A DNA stretch of 64,000 bases from Agrilutibacter niabensis (GTDB lineage: Bacteria; Pseudomonadota; Gammaproteobacteria; Xanthomonadales; Xanthomonadaceae). Numbering within the stretch: the first letter of the stretch is position 1; each line of letters begins with the position of its first letter. The translations under genes and the position numbers were made by a program. This document shows, piece by piece, positions 25,479 to 33,507 of this stretch. The notes under the pieces are model-generated. The model was not told the origin of the DNA and searched no databases. It saw only the letters and a list, made by a program, of their open reading frames with translations. The stretch covers positions 992,001 to 1,056,000 of the forward strand of contig NZ_JBHSNJ010000012.1 of NCBI RefSeq assembly GCF_042657165.1. Reading direction: 5' to 3'.

Positions 25479-26405
25479 TCAGGCGACGCCGTAGGGCAGG
25501 TTTGGGCTCGAGACCACGCGATCGCCCACGGTTTCCCCCCGCAGGAAGCCCAGGGCCGCGGCGATCACGCCAGCATCGCCGGCGATGCGGTTGTGCCCGA
25601 GCCCGCGGGTGCTCAGCAGGCGGGAGTCGTGCCAGAAGCGCGCGTAGCGTTCGCCCTCTGACCAGGGGACCTCGCGGTCTTCCACGTCGTGCACGATCAG
25701 CGCCGGTCGCCCGATCTTCGGCGCGTTGGCGTGTGCCTGGAGATCGCTGGCATCAAAGCGCATGGCCTGTTCGAAGCGGGCGAACATGCGTCGCCCCAGG
25801 TAACCGGCGAGCCAGACGAAGTGCGAGAAGCGTTCCACCGCCGCCAGCGGATCCGCCGCCGGTGCGATCAGGACGGCGCGCTGCGCTTCGAGGCCACGTG
25901 CCAGGGCGAGCGCCGTCGCCGCGCCCCCGAGCGAATGGCCGATGACCGCTGCCGCAGGACCAAAGTGATGGCCTACGGCGAGCAGGTGGAAGGTGAAGTC
26001 GGGCAGTGTCGTGTGGGTGCCGCCACTGCGGCCGTGCGCGGCCTGGTCGAACGCGACCACGGCGTAGCCGGCGTCCTGCAGTGGCTTGATCCACGGCACC
26101 ACGCGCGTGCCATGGCTCGACCAACCATGCGCGAAAAGCACGTAGGGCTGCTGGTGCGGATCGCCCCATACGTAGGCGTGGATCGGGGTGCCATCGATAT
26201 CGAGTTCAAGCTCCTTAGCGCCGAGGGTCGGCGTATTCAAGGCGCGTGCACGAGACGAACGGAAGGGACGGGTAAACAGCTCGCCGGCTTTGCGGGCCAT
26301 CGCTTCCGGGGCAACGGGGCCGGCCAGCAGGAACTCGAGCCGCAGTCCATACAGGGCAAGAGTAGTGCGAACGGTCGTGCTAATTGTGGAGAAGGAAGTG
26401 GACAT
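25479..26405 (-). CDS. Alpha/beta hydrolase
   Basis: The protein has 308 residues with the alpha/beta-hydrolase fold. It shows the oxyanion motif FAHGWSSHG, the nucleophile elbow GHSLGG, a probable acid in VHDVEDREVPW and the catalytic His in RGLGHNRI. The N-terminal 50 residues have some hydrophobic character but no clear signal peptide. It starts 19 bases after a TetR-type regulator gene and is likely co-transcribed with it. The pairing suggests that the substrate, or a related small molecule, is the regulator's ligand. The ester or lipid substrate is unknown. Confidence 0.87.
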   Translation of the reverse strand: MSTSFSTISTTVRTTLALYGLRLEFLLAGPVAPEAMARKAGELFTRPFRSSRARALNTPTLGAKELELDIDGTPIHAYVWGDPHQQPYVLFAHGWSSHGTRVVPWIKPLQDAGYAVVAFDQAAHGRSGGTHTTLPDFTFHLLAVGHHFGPAAAVIGHSLGGAATALALARGLEAQRAVLIAPAADPLAAVERFSHFVWLAGYLGRRMFARFEQAMRFDASDLQAHANAPKIGRPALIVHDVEDREVPWSEGERYARFWHDSRLLSTRGLGHNRIAGDAGVIAAALGFLRGETVGDRVVSSPNLPYGVA

Positions 26406-26424
26406 GGCGACACCTCATCATCGA

Positions 26425-27030
26425 TCAGGCGGTGGGGGAATGGGCGGCGATCCAGCGCTCGACGGCGGTATCGCCGTGGCGGCGGGCCTGCTCGTAACCG
26501 AACAGCCCGGACTCGTGGTGCACAGCCAGCGGGATGGCGTAGAGCTCGAAGGCGTACTGGTCGGTGTCGCCGTCGCGCAGGTGGCCACAGTCAATGGCCA
26601 GTTGGATGGTTCGGCGCAGCTCGTTGCGCCAACGCTGCTCGTTGTGCAGTACCTGGTCGCGCAGCACACCAGGGCGGTCGTCGTACTCGGTCACCGAAGC
26701 CAGCAGTACACACCCGCCGGAATTTCCGCGGACCCATTCGAACCAGTGGTGCATGACCGCGCGCAGGCGCGGAAGTCCGCGTGGTTGCGATAGCGCCGGG
26801 ATCAGGACTGTTTCGCCAAACCGGGTGGCAGCGGCTTCGATCACCGCGAGCTGGAGGTCCTCGCGTGAGCCGAAGTGGGCGAAGACGCCGCTCTTGGACA
26901 TTCCGACCGCCTGGGCCAGGGGACCGATCGAAAGTCCCTCGACGCCGGAAAACCGGGCGATCTCGTAGGCCCGCTCGATGATCGCTTCGCGGGTCGCGGC
27001 GCCCTTGCTGGTGGCGGTCAGCATGTTCAT
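26425..27030 (-). CDS. TetR/AcrR-family transcriptional regulator
   Basis: Repressor of 201 residues with an N-terminal helix-turn-helix (AIIERAYEIARFSGVEGLSIG...VGMSKSGVFAHFGSREDLQ, about 15-60) and a ligand-binding C-terminal half. I chose ATG 27028-27030. A TTG three codons upstream is possible, but it falls inside the palindrome that abuts this ATG. That palindrome is the obvious autoregulatory operator. It is co-directional with the downstream hydrolase. The ligand is unknown. Confidence 0.87.
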   Translation of the reverse strand: MNMLTATSKGAATREAIIERAYEIARFSGVEGLSIGPLAQAVGMSKSGVFAHFGSREDLQLAVIEAAATRFGETVLIPALSQPRGLPRLRAVMHHWFEWVRGNSGGCVLLASVTEYDDRPGVLRDQVLHNEQRWRNELRRTIQLAIDCGHLRDGDTDQYAFELYAIPLAVHHESGLFGYEQARRHGDTAVERWIAAHSPTA

Positions 27031-27050
27031 GTCGTGCAAAATAGCACGAC
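27031..27050. promoter_or_regulatory. Candidate TetR operator
   Basis: A perfect inverted repeat GTCGTGC-N6-GCACGAC directly abuts the regulator's ATG. A second, imperfect symmetry, ACGACCGATCGT (27046-27057), overlaps its far arm. Position and symmetry fit autorepression of the regulator-hydrolase pair. Confidence 0.6.
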
Positions 27051-27096
27051 CGATCGTTTTATGTTTGCCGTCCGTCGGAGGGCCCGGCGCCCGGGA

Positions 27097-27984
27097 TCAG
27101 TCGCGATAGCGCTTCAGGAGGTCACCGTAGGCATCGATGCGGCGGTCGCGCAGGAAGGGCCAGATGCGGCGAACGTGCTCGCTGCGTTCCATGTCGACCT
27201 CGCATGTCAGGATCTCGGGATCGTTCTGGTTGGCCTCGGCCAGGAATTCGCCCTGCGGACCCAGCACATGGCTGGAACCCCAGAACTGGATGCCGGACGT
27301 GCCCACAGGCGATGCCTCATGGCCGATGCGATTGCACGACAGGACCGGCAACCCGTTGGCCACGGCGTGCCCGCGGTGGCTGAGGATCCAGGCATTGCGC
27401 TGGCGGTCCTTCTCGGGCTGCCCGTCGTCCGGGTCCCAACCGATCGCGGTCGGGTACAGCAGTAGTTCCGCGCCGGCCAACGCCATCAGGCGCGCGCCCT
27501 CGGGATACCACTGGTCCCAGCAGACCATCACGCCGAGCCGCCCCACCGACGTATCGATCGGCTCGAAGCCGATATCCCCCGGGGTGAAGTAGAACTTTTC
27601 GTAGAAACCCGGGTCGTCCGGTATATGCATCTTGCGGTACTTGCCTGCGGTCGAGCCGTCCTTTTCGAAGACCACGGCGGTGTTGTGGTACAGGCCGGTG
27701 GCGCGCTTCTCGAACAGCGAGCTGACCAGCACGACGCCGTGCTGCTTGGCGAGCTGGCCCAGGCGTTCGGTGCTGGGGCCGGGGATGGTTTCGGCGAGGT
27801 CGAACTCACTGACCGACTCGTGCTGGCAGAAGTACGGGCCGTTGTGCAGTTCCTGCAGCAGCACCAGGCGCGCGCCGCGCTTGGCAGCTTCGGCGACCCG
27901 GGCTTCGATCACCGCGAGGTTCGCATCGGCGTCGCCGTGATTGCGCTCCTGGATCAGTGCAACCGGCAGGGTGGTTTTCTTCAT
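27097..27984 (-). CDS. aguB: N-carbamoylputrescine amidohydrolase
   Basis: Nitrilase-superfamily enzyme of 295 residues that converts N-carbamoylputrescine to putrescine, CO2 and ammonia. The Glu-Lys-Cys catalytic triad is visible: E in LVLLQELHNGPYFC, K in YRKMHIPDD and C in VMVCWDQWYPEGARL. The length and the HIPDDPGFYEKFYF segment are typical of AguB. It lies 49 bases downstream of aguA in the same direction, so the two steps from agmatine to putrescine are encoded together. Confidence 0.95.
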   Translation of the reverse strand: MKKTTLPVALIQERNHGDADANLAVIEARVAEAAKRGARLVLLQELHNGPYFCQHESVSEFDLAETIPGPSTERLGQLAKQHGVVLVSSLFEKRATGLYHNTAVVFEKDGSTAGKYRKMHIPDDPGFYEKFYFTPGDIGFEPIDTSVGRLGVMVCWDQWYPEGARLMALAGAELLLYPTAIGWDPDDGQPEKDRQRNAWILSHRGHAVANGLPVLSCNRIGHEASPVGTSGIQFWGSSHVLGPQGEFLAEANQNDPEILTCEVDMERSEHVRRIWPFLRDRRIDAYGDLLKRYRD

Positions 27985-28033
27985 GGCCGCAGCGGCTCCT
28001 TGGATGGCTCGAACGCAGTAGGCATGACCGCAG

Positions 28034-29068
28034 TTATGCGACCAGTCCTTGCGGAAGTTGCATGGTGATGCAGTGCAGGCTGCCGTTCTGCCAGATCAGC
28101 GGACGGCAGGGCACGACGACGATCTCGCGGCCGGGGAACGCTTCCGCCAGCACCGCCTGCGCACGCGAATCGGCTTCGTCGCCGTAGCCCGGCATCAGCA
28201 CCGCCCCGTTGATGATCAGGAAGTTGGCGTAGCTCGCGGCGAGGCGGCGGCCACCATCGACGATGGGCCTGGCCCACGGCAAAGGAAACAACCGGTACGG
28301 CTGGCCATCCCTTGTTCGCAGCGCGGCGATTTCGTCGGCCATGGCCTTGAGCTCGGAGTAGTGCGAGTCGGCCGGGTCGTCACAGGCCTGGAAGACGATT
28401 GCGTCCGGCGCGGCGAAGCGGGCGAGGGTATCGATGTGGGCATCGGTGTCGTCGCCTTCGAGGTAGCCGTGGTCCAGCCACAGCACACGATCCTGGTGCA
28501 ACCAGCTGGCCAGCTTGCCGGTGATGTCCTCGCGGCTTGCAGCGGGGTGACGCTCATGCAGGCACCGCCAGGTGCTCAGCAGGGAGCCATCGCCATCGGT
28601 TTCGATGGCGCCACCTTCCAAAGCAAAATCAATAGGTTGGCGGTCAGTGTTGAGGAAGGTTCCAATCTGGTCGAGGTGCTCGACCAGTTGGTCGTCAAGG
28701 CTGGCCTCGAACTTCCCGCCCCAACCGGTGAAGCGGAAATCGAGCAGGCGGAAACCACCGCCGTCCCGCAGCGAGATGGGGCCGGAATCGCGCAGCCAGG
28801 TGTCGTCGTAGGCGGCAGGCACGAAACGGACTCGTGAGAGGTCCACCCGCGCCGAGCGCAGGCGCGCTTCCGCATAGGTCTGCAGGTCGTCATCGGCGAC
28901 GCATACCAGCACCGGTTGGAAACGGGTGATGGCCGCCACGAGGGCGATATAGGTTTCCTCGACTTCGCCGAGGCGCTCCGCCCAGTCCGTGTCGGCGTGG
29001 GGCCAGGCGATCAGGATGGCGGACTGGGGTTCCCATTCCGCGGGAAAGCGTGGGGGAGCTGGATTCAT
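28034..29068 (-). CDS. aguA: Agmatine deiminase
   Basis: The protein has 344 residues. It hydrolyses agmatine to N-carbamoylputrescine and ammonia, the first step of the arginine-decarboxylase route to putrescine. It belongs to the guanidino-modifying (PAD-like) fold: TWLRDSGPI, FALEGGAIETDGDGSLLST, GDDTDAHIDTLARF and the nucleophile Cys in GSLHCITMQLP near the end. The start is MNPAPPRFPAEW; the upstream frame extension lies outside the family and crosses a promoter/hairpin region. It heads the operon with aguB. Confidence 0.95.
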   Translation of the reverse strand: MNPAPPRFPAEWEPQSAILIAWPHADTDWAERLGEVEETYIALVAAITRFQPVLVCVADDDLQTYAEARLRSARVDLSRVRFVPAAYDDTWLRDSGPISLRDGGGFRLLDFRFTGWGGKFEASLDDQLVEHLDQIGTFLNTDRQPIDFALEGGAIETDGDGSLLSTWRCLHERHPAASREDITGKLASWLHQDRVLWLDHGYLEGDDTDAHIDTLARFAAPDAIVFQACDDPADSHYSELKAMADEIAALRTRDGQPYRLFPLPWARPIVDGGRRLAASYANFLIINGAVLMPGYGDEADSRAQAVLAEAFPGREIVVVPCRPLIWQNGSLHCITMQLPQGLVA

Positions 29069-29081
29069 GGCATCTAGAAGG

Positions 29082-29114
29082 CAAAACGGCGAGGCATGAT
29101 AGCCCGCCGTTTTG
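29082..29114. promoter_or_regulatory. 10-bp inverted repeat enclosing a -10-like element before aguA
   Basis: CAAAACGGCG (29082-29091) and CGCCGTTTTG (29105-29114) are exact reverse complements. The 13-base centre contains, on the minus strand, TATCAT, a plausible -10 for aguA about 26 bases before its start. The same repeat, with T-rich outer arms, may also terminate the upstream small-protein gene. Confidence 0.5.
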
Positions 29115-29210
29115 AATGGCTCATTGGATTTTGCAGCGCTGCGGATGTACCGCGCGACGCCTTGCGGGAGGCCCGGCATCCCCGCGCGTGGCGCGCGGGG
29201 TGTCAGGGCG

Positions 29211-29540
29211 TCACTTGATCGGCGGCTTGGGGCCGATTTCCTCTTCGTCGGCCTTGTTGGCAACGACGTCGATCACGCGGCTCTTCTCGAAGTAGACCGT
29301 GAACGCCGGGTACGCCCAACGGTTGATGGTCGGCCACTGGCGCTTCTGGCCGCCTTGCGGATCGAGCTTCTCGGTCGGGGCGCCATACTTGGCCTCGACC
29401 TCGGCCATGGTCTGGCCACGGGCCGGCATGGCGGCCTTGTTTTCTTCCTGGACGCGCTCGATCAGCAGCGTCTCGGCCGAAGCAGCGCCCGCGAGGGCCA
29501 GCAGGGCGAACAGCGGAAGGGCGGCAATACGTGCATTCAT
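29211..29540 (-). CDS. Small exported protein, BamE/SmpA-like fold suspected
   Basis: The product has 109 residues with a clear signal peptide (MNARIAALPLFALLALAGAASA) and no lipobox Cys. The mature part reads RGQTMAEVEAKYGAPTEKL, then WAYPAFTVYFEKSRVIDVV, which resembles the 'G.s..eV...yG.P...W.Y....vyF....v' pattern of SmpA/BamE-type domains. That similarity is by eye only. It stands alone between rpmJ and aguA. No function is assigned. Confidence 0.7.
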   Translation of the reverse strand: MNARIAALPLFALLALAGAASAETLLIERVQEENKAAMPARGQTMAEVEAKYGAPTEKLDPQGGQKRQWPTINRWAYPAFTVYFEKSRVIDVVANKADEEEIGPKPPIK

Positions 29541-29656
29541 GGCGTGGCACTCCCCAGTGGACGGGCGATTGTACGCATAAGCCTAAGCGCCACGGCAGCA
29601 AGACGCCGTCACGGTTTCACGCGCCGCTTCACGTGGGGCGTCGCGCCGGGAAACGC

Positions 29657-29682
29657 GAAAGGCCGCCTTGCGGCGGCCTTTC
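29657..29682. terminator. Terminator downstream of rpmJ
   Basis: The 11-bp stem GAAAGGCCGCC / GGCGGCCTTTC with loop TTGC lies about 45 bases past the rpmJ stop, in the minus direction. The T-run lies at the end of the stem. Confidence 0.75.
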
Positions 29683-29727
29683 TGCTCGAACCTCGTCGCC
29701 GGCGCGGGGCTGGCGTTCGAATTTCAA

Positions 29728-29853
29728 TTAGCGCTGGCGCGCCTTGAAACGCGGGTTCGACTTGCAGATCACGAAGACCTTGCCACGGCGGCGAACTACC
29801 TTGCAGTCGCGGTGACGGGCCTTCGCCGACTTCAGGGAGGACAGGACCTTCAT
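29728..29853 (-). CDS. rpmJ: 50S ribosomal protein L36, type B (YkgO-like)
   Basis: Ribosomal protein of 41 residues starting MKVLSSLKSAKARHRDCKVV and ending in the conserved SNPRFKARQR. The two Cys present (positions 17 and 30) do not make the full C-C-C-H zinc site of the C+ form, so this is the zinc-independent type B paralogue. In E. coli that form replaces the zinc-binding form under zinc starvation, under Zur control. I see no clear Zur palindrome upstream. A promoter and a terminator of its own flank it. Confidence 0.93.
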   Translation of the reverse strand: MKVLSSLKSAKARHRDCKVVRRRGKVFVICKSNPRFKARQR

Positions 29854-29913
29854 GACAGACCTCGGACGAAATGGGAAATGGATGGAAACGGAGTGGGCAC
29901 AACGAAGCCCGCA

Positions 29914-29943
29914 ATTCTAGCGGATAAATTCCCGGCGGATCAA
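29914..29943 (-). promoter_or_regulatory. Promoter for rpmJ
   Basis: On the minus strand TTGATC (29938-29943) and TAGAAT (29914-29919) are separated by 18 bases, a good sigma-70 arrangement about 60 bases before the rpmJ ATG. Confidence 0.6.
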
Positions 29944-30041
29944 GTGGTTGCATTTCAAGGGTTTGCCTCCGCCATCCGGTTCAAGGTCGTGCTTCTCCCG
30001 GGCATTGTGGGATCGGGGCAGGCCGGCTGCTGCCAGCCCGG

Positions 30042-30047
30042 CATAAT
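30042..30047 (+). promoter_or_regulatory. -10 element for a possibly leaderless cmk transcript
   Basis: CATAAT ends six bases before the cmk ATG, so transcription would start at or next to the start codon. There is no ribosome site between them. No strong -35 is evident. Confidence 0.4.
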
Positions 30048-30053
30048 GCCCGG

Positions 30054-30725
30054 ATGACAGATCCGATACCCGTACTCACCATTGACGGCCCCTCCGGCTC
30101 CGGCAAGGGCACCATAAGTCGCCTCGTGGCCCAGCGCCTGGGCTGGCATTACCTCGATTCCGGCGCGCTGTACCGCGCGGTGGGCCTGGCGGCTGGATGG
30201 GAGGGAGTCGACCTGGACGACCATGCCGCCTTGGTCCGCTGTGCGTTCGACACACGGATCGAATTCCGGGAGGACGAGCCGGAGCTGCGGGTGCTGGTGA
30301 ACGGCCTGGACGCGACCGACGAGCTGCGTACTGAGACCGCTGGAGCCGCTGCTTCGGCCATCGCCGCCATTCCTGAAGTCCGCGCCGCCCTCAAGGACCG
30401 CCAACGCCAGTTTCGCCAGCTCCCCGGTCTGGTGGCCGATGGCCGGGACATGGGGACGGTCATCTTCCCCGACGCTCCCTGCAAGGTCTTCCTCACCGCC
30501 AGTGCCGATGAAAGGGCAGAAAGACGCTATAAGCAGTTGATGGAAAAAGGGGTTTCGGTTACATTGGCGGGTCTGCTACGGGAGATTCTCGCCCGTGATG
30601 CCCGCGACGCCCAGCGCGCGGTGGCGCCTTTGCGGCCGGCCGATGACGCCGTCCGTATCGATACCACCGGGCTCGGGATCGAAGCGGTCGTCGAGCAGGT
30701 GCTGGCCCTGTTGTCGTCGCGTTGA
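30054..30725 (+). CDS. cmk: Cytidylate kinase
   Basis: Phosphorylates CMP and dCMP with ATP (223 residues). The P-loop GPSGSGKGTISRLVAQRLG starts near residue 11, and the CMP-binding region DSGALYRAVGLAA, VADGRDMGTVIFPDA and the lid segment SADERAERRYKQLMEKG follow in family order. It is followed by rpsA, the cmk-rpsA-ihfB order known from many gammaproteobacteria. The short distance to a -10 element suggests leaderless translation. Confidence 0.95.
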   Translation: MTDPIPVLTIDGPSGSGKGTISRLVAQRLGWHYLDSGALYRAVGLAAGWEGVDLDDHAALVRCAFDTRIEFREDEPELRVLVNGLDATDELRTETAGAAASAIAAIPEVRAALKDRQRQFRQLPGLVADGRDMGTVIFPDAPCKVFLTASADERAERRYKQLMEKGVSVTLAGLLREILARDARDAQRAVAPLRPADDAVRIDTTGLGIEAVVEQVLALLSSR

Positions 30726-30911
30726 TTCAACACGACGCCATCTGGCTCAGTACCGGGCGACACCTCTCAGTGGCAGGCAAGGCCCCATCGCAATCCTGCG
30801 CTGGGATTACATCAATTGGTGCGAATTCCTCGCGCCGCACAACGGGTGGGTCGCCGGACTTTGGATTCAGTCCCCCGTCTGCGATCCGTGTGTTCAACCG
30901 AGTATTTTTCA

Positions 30912-32600
30912 ATGACCGAATCATTTGCCGAACTGTTTGAACAGAGCCAGACCAATCTGGCGAAGCTGAAGCCGGGCTCCATCGTCATCGGCACCGTCGT
31001 GGAAGTCCGCGGCGACGTCGTGGTGATCAACGCCGGCCTCAAGTCCGAAGGCATCGTGCCGATCGAACAGTTCCGTAACGACGCAGGCGAAATCGACGTC
31101 GCCGAAGGCGACGAAGTCAAGGTCGCCCTCGACTCCATCGAAAACGGCTTTGGCGAAACCGTGCTCTCGCGCGAGAAGGCCAAGCGTTCGATGGTGTGGG
31201 ACGAGCTGGAAGAAGCCCTGCAGGCCAACGCCACCATCACCGGCCGCATCAGCGGCAAGGTCAAGGGCGGTTTCACCGTCGACATCAAGGACGTCCGTGG
31301 CTTCCTGCCCGGTTCGCTGGTCGACGTGCGCCCGGTGCGCGACTCGTCCTACCTGGAAGGCAAGGAACTCGAGTTCAAGCTCATCAAGCTGGACCGCAAG
31401 CGCAACAACATCGTCGTCTCCCGCCGTGCGGTGGTCGAGAGCGAGCATTCGGAAGAGCGCGAGCAGCTGCTTGAGAAGCTGGTCGAGGGCGCCGTGCTGA
31501 AGGGTGTGGTCAAGAACCTCACCGACTACGGCGCGTTCGTCGACCTCGGCGGCATCGACGGCCTGCTGCACATCACCGACATGGCGTGGAAGCGCGTGCG
31601 TCACCCGAGCGAAGTGGTCGAAGTCGGCCAGGAGCTCGACGTCCGCGTGCTCAAGTACGACCGCGAGCGCAACCGTGTTTCGCTGGGCCTCAAGCAGCTG
31701 GGCGAGGATCCGTGGGACAACATCGCCCGTCGCTACCCGGCCAACACCCGCGTGTTCGGCAAGGTCTCCAACGTCACCGATTACGGTGCGTTCGTCGAGA
31801 TCGAGCCGGGCGTCGAAGGCCTCGTGCACGTCTCCGAAATGGATTGGACCAACAAGAACGTCAACCCGGGCAAGATCGTCCAGGTCGGCGACGAAGTGCA
31901 GGTCATGGTCCTCGACGTGGACGAAGAGCGCCGCCGCATCTCGCTGGGCATGAAGCAGGTCACCAGCAATCCCTGGGAAACCTTCTCCGTGCTGCACAAG
32001 AAGGGCGACAAGGTTTCGGGCCAGATCAAGTCGATCACCGATTTCGGCATCTTCATCGGCCTGGATGGCGGCATCGATGGCCTGGTCCACCTGTCCGACA
32101 TCAGCTGGAACACCACCGGCGAAGACATCGTGCGCAACTTCAAGAAGGGCGACACGCTGGAAGCCGTGGTGCTGGCCGTTGATCCGGAACGTGAGCGCAT
32201 CTCGCTCGGCGTGAAGCAGCTGGAACAGGACCCGATGGGTACGTTCGTGGCGACCAACGCCAAGGGCTCGATCGTCAAGGGCATCGTTAAGGAAGTCGAC
32301 GCCAAGGGCGCCACCGTCGAACTCGACGGCGGCATCGAAGGCTACATCGCCGCGCGCGACATCTCCCACGACCGCGTGGACGATGCCAGCAAGGTGCTGA
32401 AGGTCGGCGACGAAGTCGAAGCGAAGATCGTGGGCACCGACCGCAAGGGTCGCAGCATGCAGCTGTCGATCAAGGCGAAGGACCAGGCCGAGCAGGCCGA
32501 AGCCTTGGCCGATTACAACCGCTCGGCCGCCGATGCATCCAGTGGCACCACCAAGTTGGGCGCGCTGCTGCGCGAACAGCTGGGCAACAAGGGCGAGTAA
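30912..32600 (+). CDS. rpsA: 30S ribosomal protein S1
   Basis: RNA-binding ribosomal protein of 562 residues that holds mRNA for initiation. It contains six S1 (OB-fold) domains, visible as repeated 'G.v..v...GafV.l..g.eGlvh.se' units (for example VKNLTDYGAFVDLGGIDGLL and VSNVTDYGAFVEIEPGVEGL). I start it at MTESFAELFEQSQ, the conserved N-terminus; the frame extends 32 codons upstream as leader. About 186 bases of leader separate it from cmk. In E. coli S1 represses its own mRNA through such a leader, and no specific structure can be asserted here. Confidence 0.97.
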   Translation: MTESFAELFEQSQTNLAKLKPGSIVIGTVVEVRGDVVVINAGLKSEGIVPIEQFRNDAGEIDVAEGDEVKVALDSIENGFGETVLSREKAKRSMVWDELEEALQANATITGRISGKVKGGFTVDIKDVRGFLPGSLVDVRPVRDSSYLEGKELEFKLIKLDRKRNNIVVSRRAVVESEHSEEREQLLEKLVEGAVLKGVVKNLTDYGAFVDLGGIDGLLHITDMAWKRVRHPSEVVEVGQELDVRVLKYDRERNRVSLGLKQLGEDPWDNIARRYPANTRVFGKVSNVTDYGAFVEIEPGVEGLVHVSEMDWTNKNVNPGKIVQVGDEVQVMVLDVDEERRRISLGMKQVTSNPWETFSVLHKKGDKVSGQIKSITDFGIFIGLDGGIDGLVHLSDISWNTTGEDIVRNFKKGDTLEAVVLAVDPERERISLGVKQLEQDPMGTFVATNAKGSIVKGIVKEVDAKGATVELDGGIEGYIAARDISHDRVDDASKVLKVGDEVEAKIVGTDRKGRSMQLSIKAKDQAEQAEALADYNRSAADASSGTTKLGALLREQLGNKGE

Positions 32601-32636
32601 TCGCACCTCGTTGAGGTAAGTTGTTGAAACAACGAG

Positions 32637-32660
32637 GGCGGCCCGGCATGCCGGGTCGCC
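32637..32660 (+). terminator. Hairpin after rpsA
   Basis: GGCGGCCCGG-CATG-CCGGGTCGCC forms a 10-bp stem with one G-T pair, 37 bases after the stop and followed by TTCGG. A smaller GTTG/CAAC hairpin lies just before it. The lack of a T-run makes full termination uncertain; read-through to ihfB is possible. Confidence 0.5.
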
Positions 32661-32772
32661 TTCGGTATGTAAGACGATCCTGCATTCACGCGTTTCCACG
32701 CGGGTGCAGGGGCAACAAAGGAGGGCGCAAGGGGTGCGTCAGCCTGGTGTTCTGGGGAGTTGAAGCCACGTC

Positions 32773-33075
32773 ATGACCAAGTCCGAACTGATCGAGATCC
32801 TGTCGCAGCGTCAGGCGCACCTGAAGGGCGACGACGTGGATCTGGCGGTGAAGGCCCTGCTCGAAATGATGGGCGGCGCACTCTCTACCGGGGAGCGGAT
32901 CGAGATCCGTGGTTTTGGTAGTTTTTCCCTGCATTTCCGCCCGCCGCGCCTGGGCCGCAACCCCAAGACCGGTGAGTCGGTGGCGCTGCCGGGCAAGCAC
33001 GTCCCCCATTTCAAGCCCGGCAAGGAACTGCGCGAGCGCGTAAGTGGCGTCGTTCCAGTCGAAGAAAACGACTGA
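32773..33075 (+). CDS. ihfB: Integration host factor beta subunit
   Basis: DNA-bending protein of 100 residues, the partner of IHF-alpha (encoded elsewhere). It shows the HU/IHF fold with MTKSELIEILSQ, EIRGFGSFSLHFRPPRLGRN and the intercalating Pro in the arm (RNPKTGESVALPGKHVPHFK). Length and position after rpsA are as in other gammaproteobacteria. Confidence 0.96.
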   Translation: MTKSELIEILSQRQAHLKGDDVDLAVKALLEMMGGALSTGERIEIRGFGSFSLHFRPPRLGRNPKTGESVALPGKHVPHFKPGKELRERVSGVVPVEEND

Positions 33076-33240
33076 GCGTTTGTCGTGACCGGCTGATCCG
33101 GCTTCTTACCAGAGGAGCCTGCTTGGCTCCACCGGCGCCGTGCCTCGCGCCTTGCTTCTTTGAATCGGGCCAGATGATGCTTCGCGTCATCGCGATGCGT
33201 CCGTTAAGCTAGTGGATGACGAAGGCCGTCTGGAGCCCTC

Positions 33241-33504
33241 ATGCGCATGATCCGCCTATTGATTGCACTTGCCTGCATCGCGTTGGGCGCGATCGTCGGT
33301 GCGCTCAATCGTCAGGCGGCTGTCATCGACCTTGGGCCGACACAAATCGGCACGACGCTTGGTGTCGCTCTGCTGGCTGCCTTGCTGTTGGGTGTCCTGC
33401 TCGGCGGGCTGGCGATTGCAGCCAGCGTCGTCCTGCCGCTGCGTCGACGCATCGCGCGCATCGAGCGGCAGGGCAACCCACCGACTTCCTACACTGGAAC
33501 CTGA
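33241..33504 (+). CDS. lapA: LapA-family (DUF1049) membrane protein
   Basis: Inner-membrane protein of 87 residues with two hydrophobic segments (about 4-23 and 39-66) and a short basic tail (LRRRIARIERQ). In E. coli LapA acts with LapB to balance LPS and phospholipid synthesis through LpxC turnover. It ends 3 bases before lapB, so the two are coupled. Confidence 0.9.
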   Translation: MRMIRLLIALACIALGAIVGALNRQAAVIDLGPTQIGTTLGVALLAALLLGVLLGGLAIAASVVLPLRRRIARIERQGNPPTSYTGT

Positions 33505-33507
33505 TCG

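Noticed and set aside
29854..29960. A Zur-binding site controlling type B L36
   Set aside because: No convincing A/T-rich Zur palindrome could be read; only an ordinary promoter is supported.
30921..32699. A 592-codon open frame antisense to rpsA
   Set aside because: A shadow frame; rpsA has six recognisable S1 domains.
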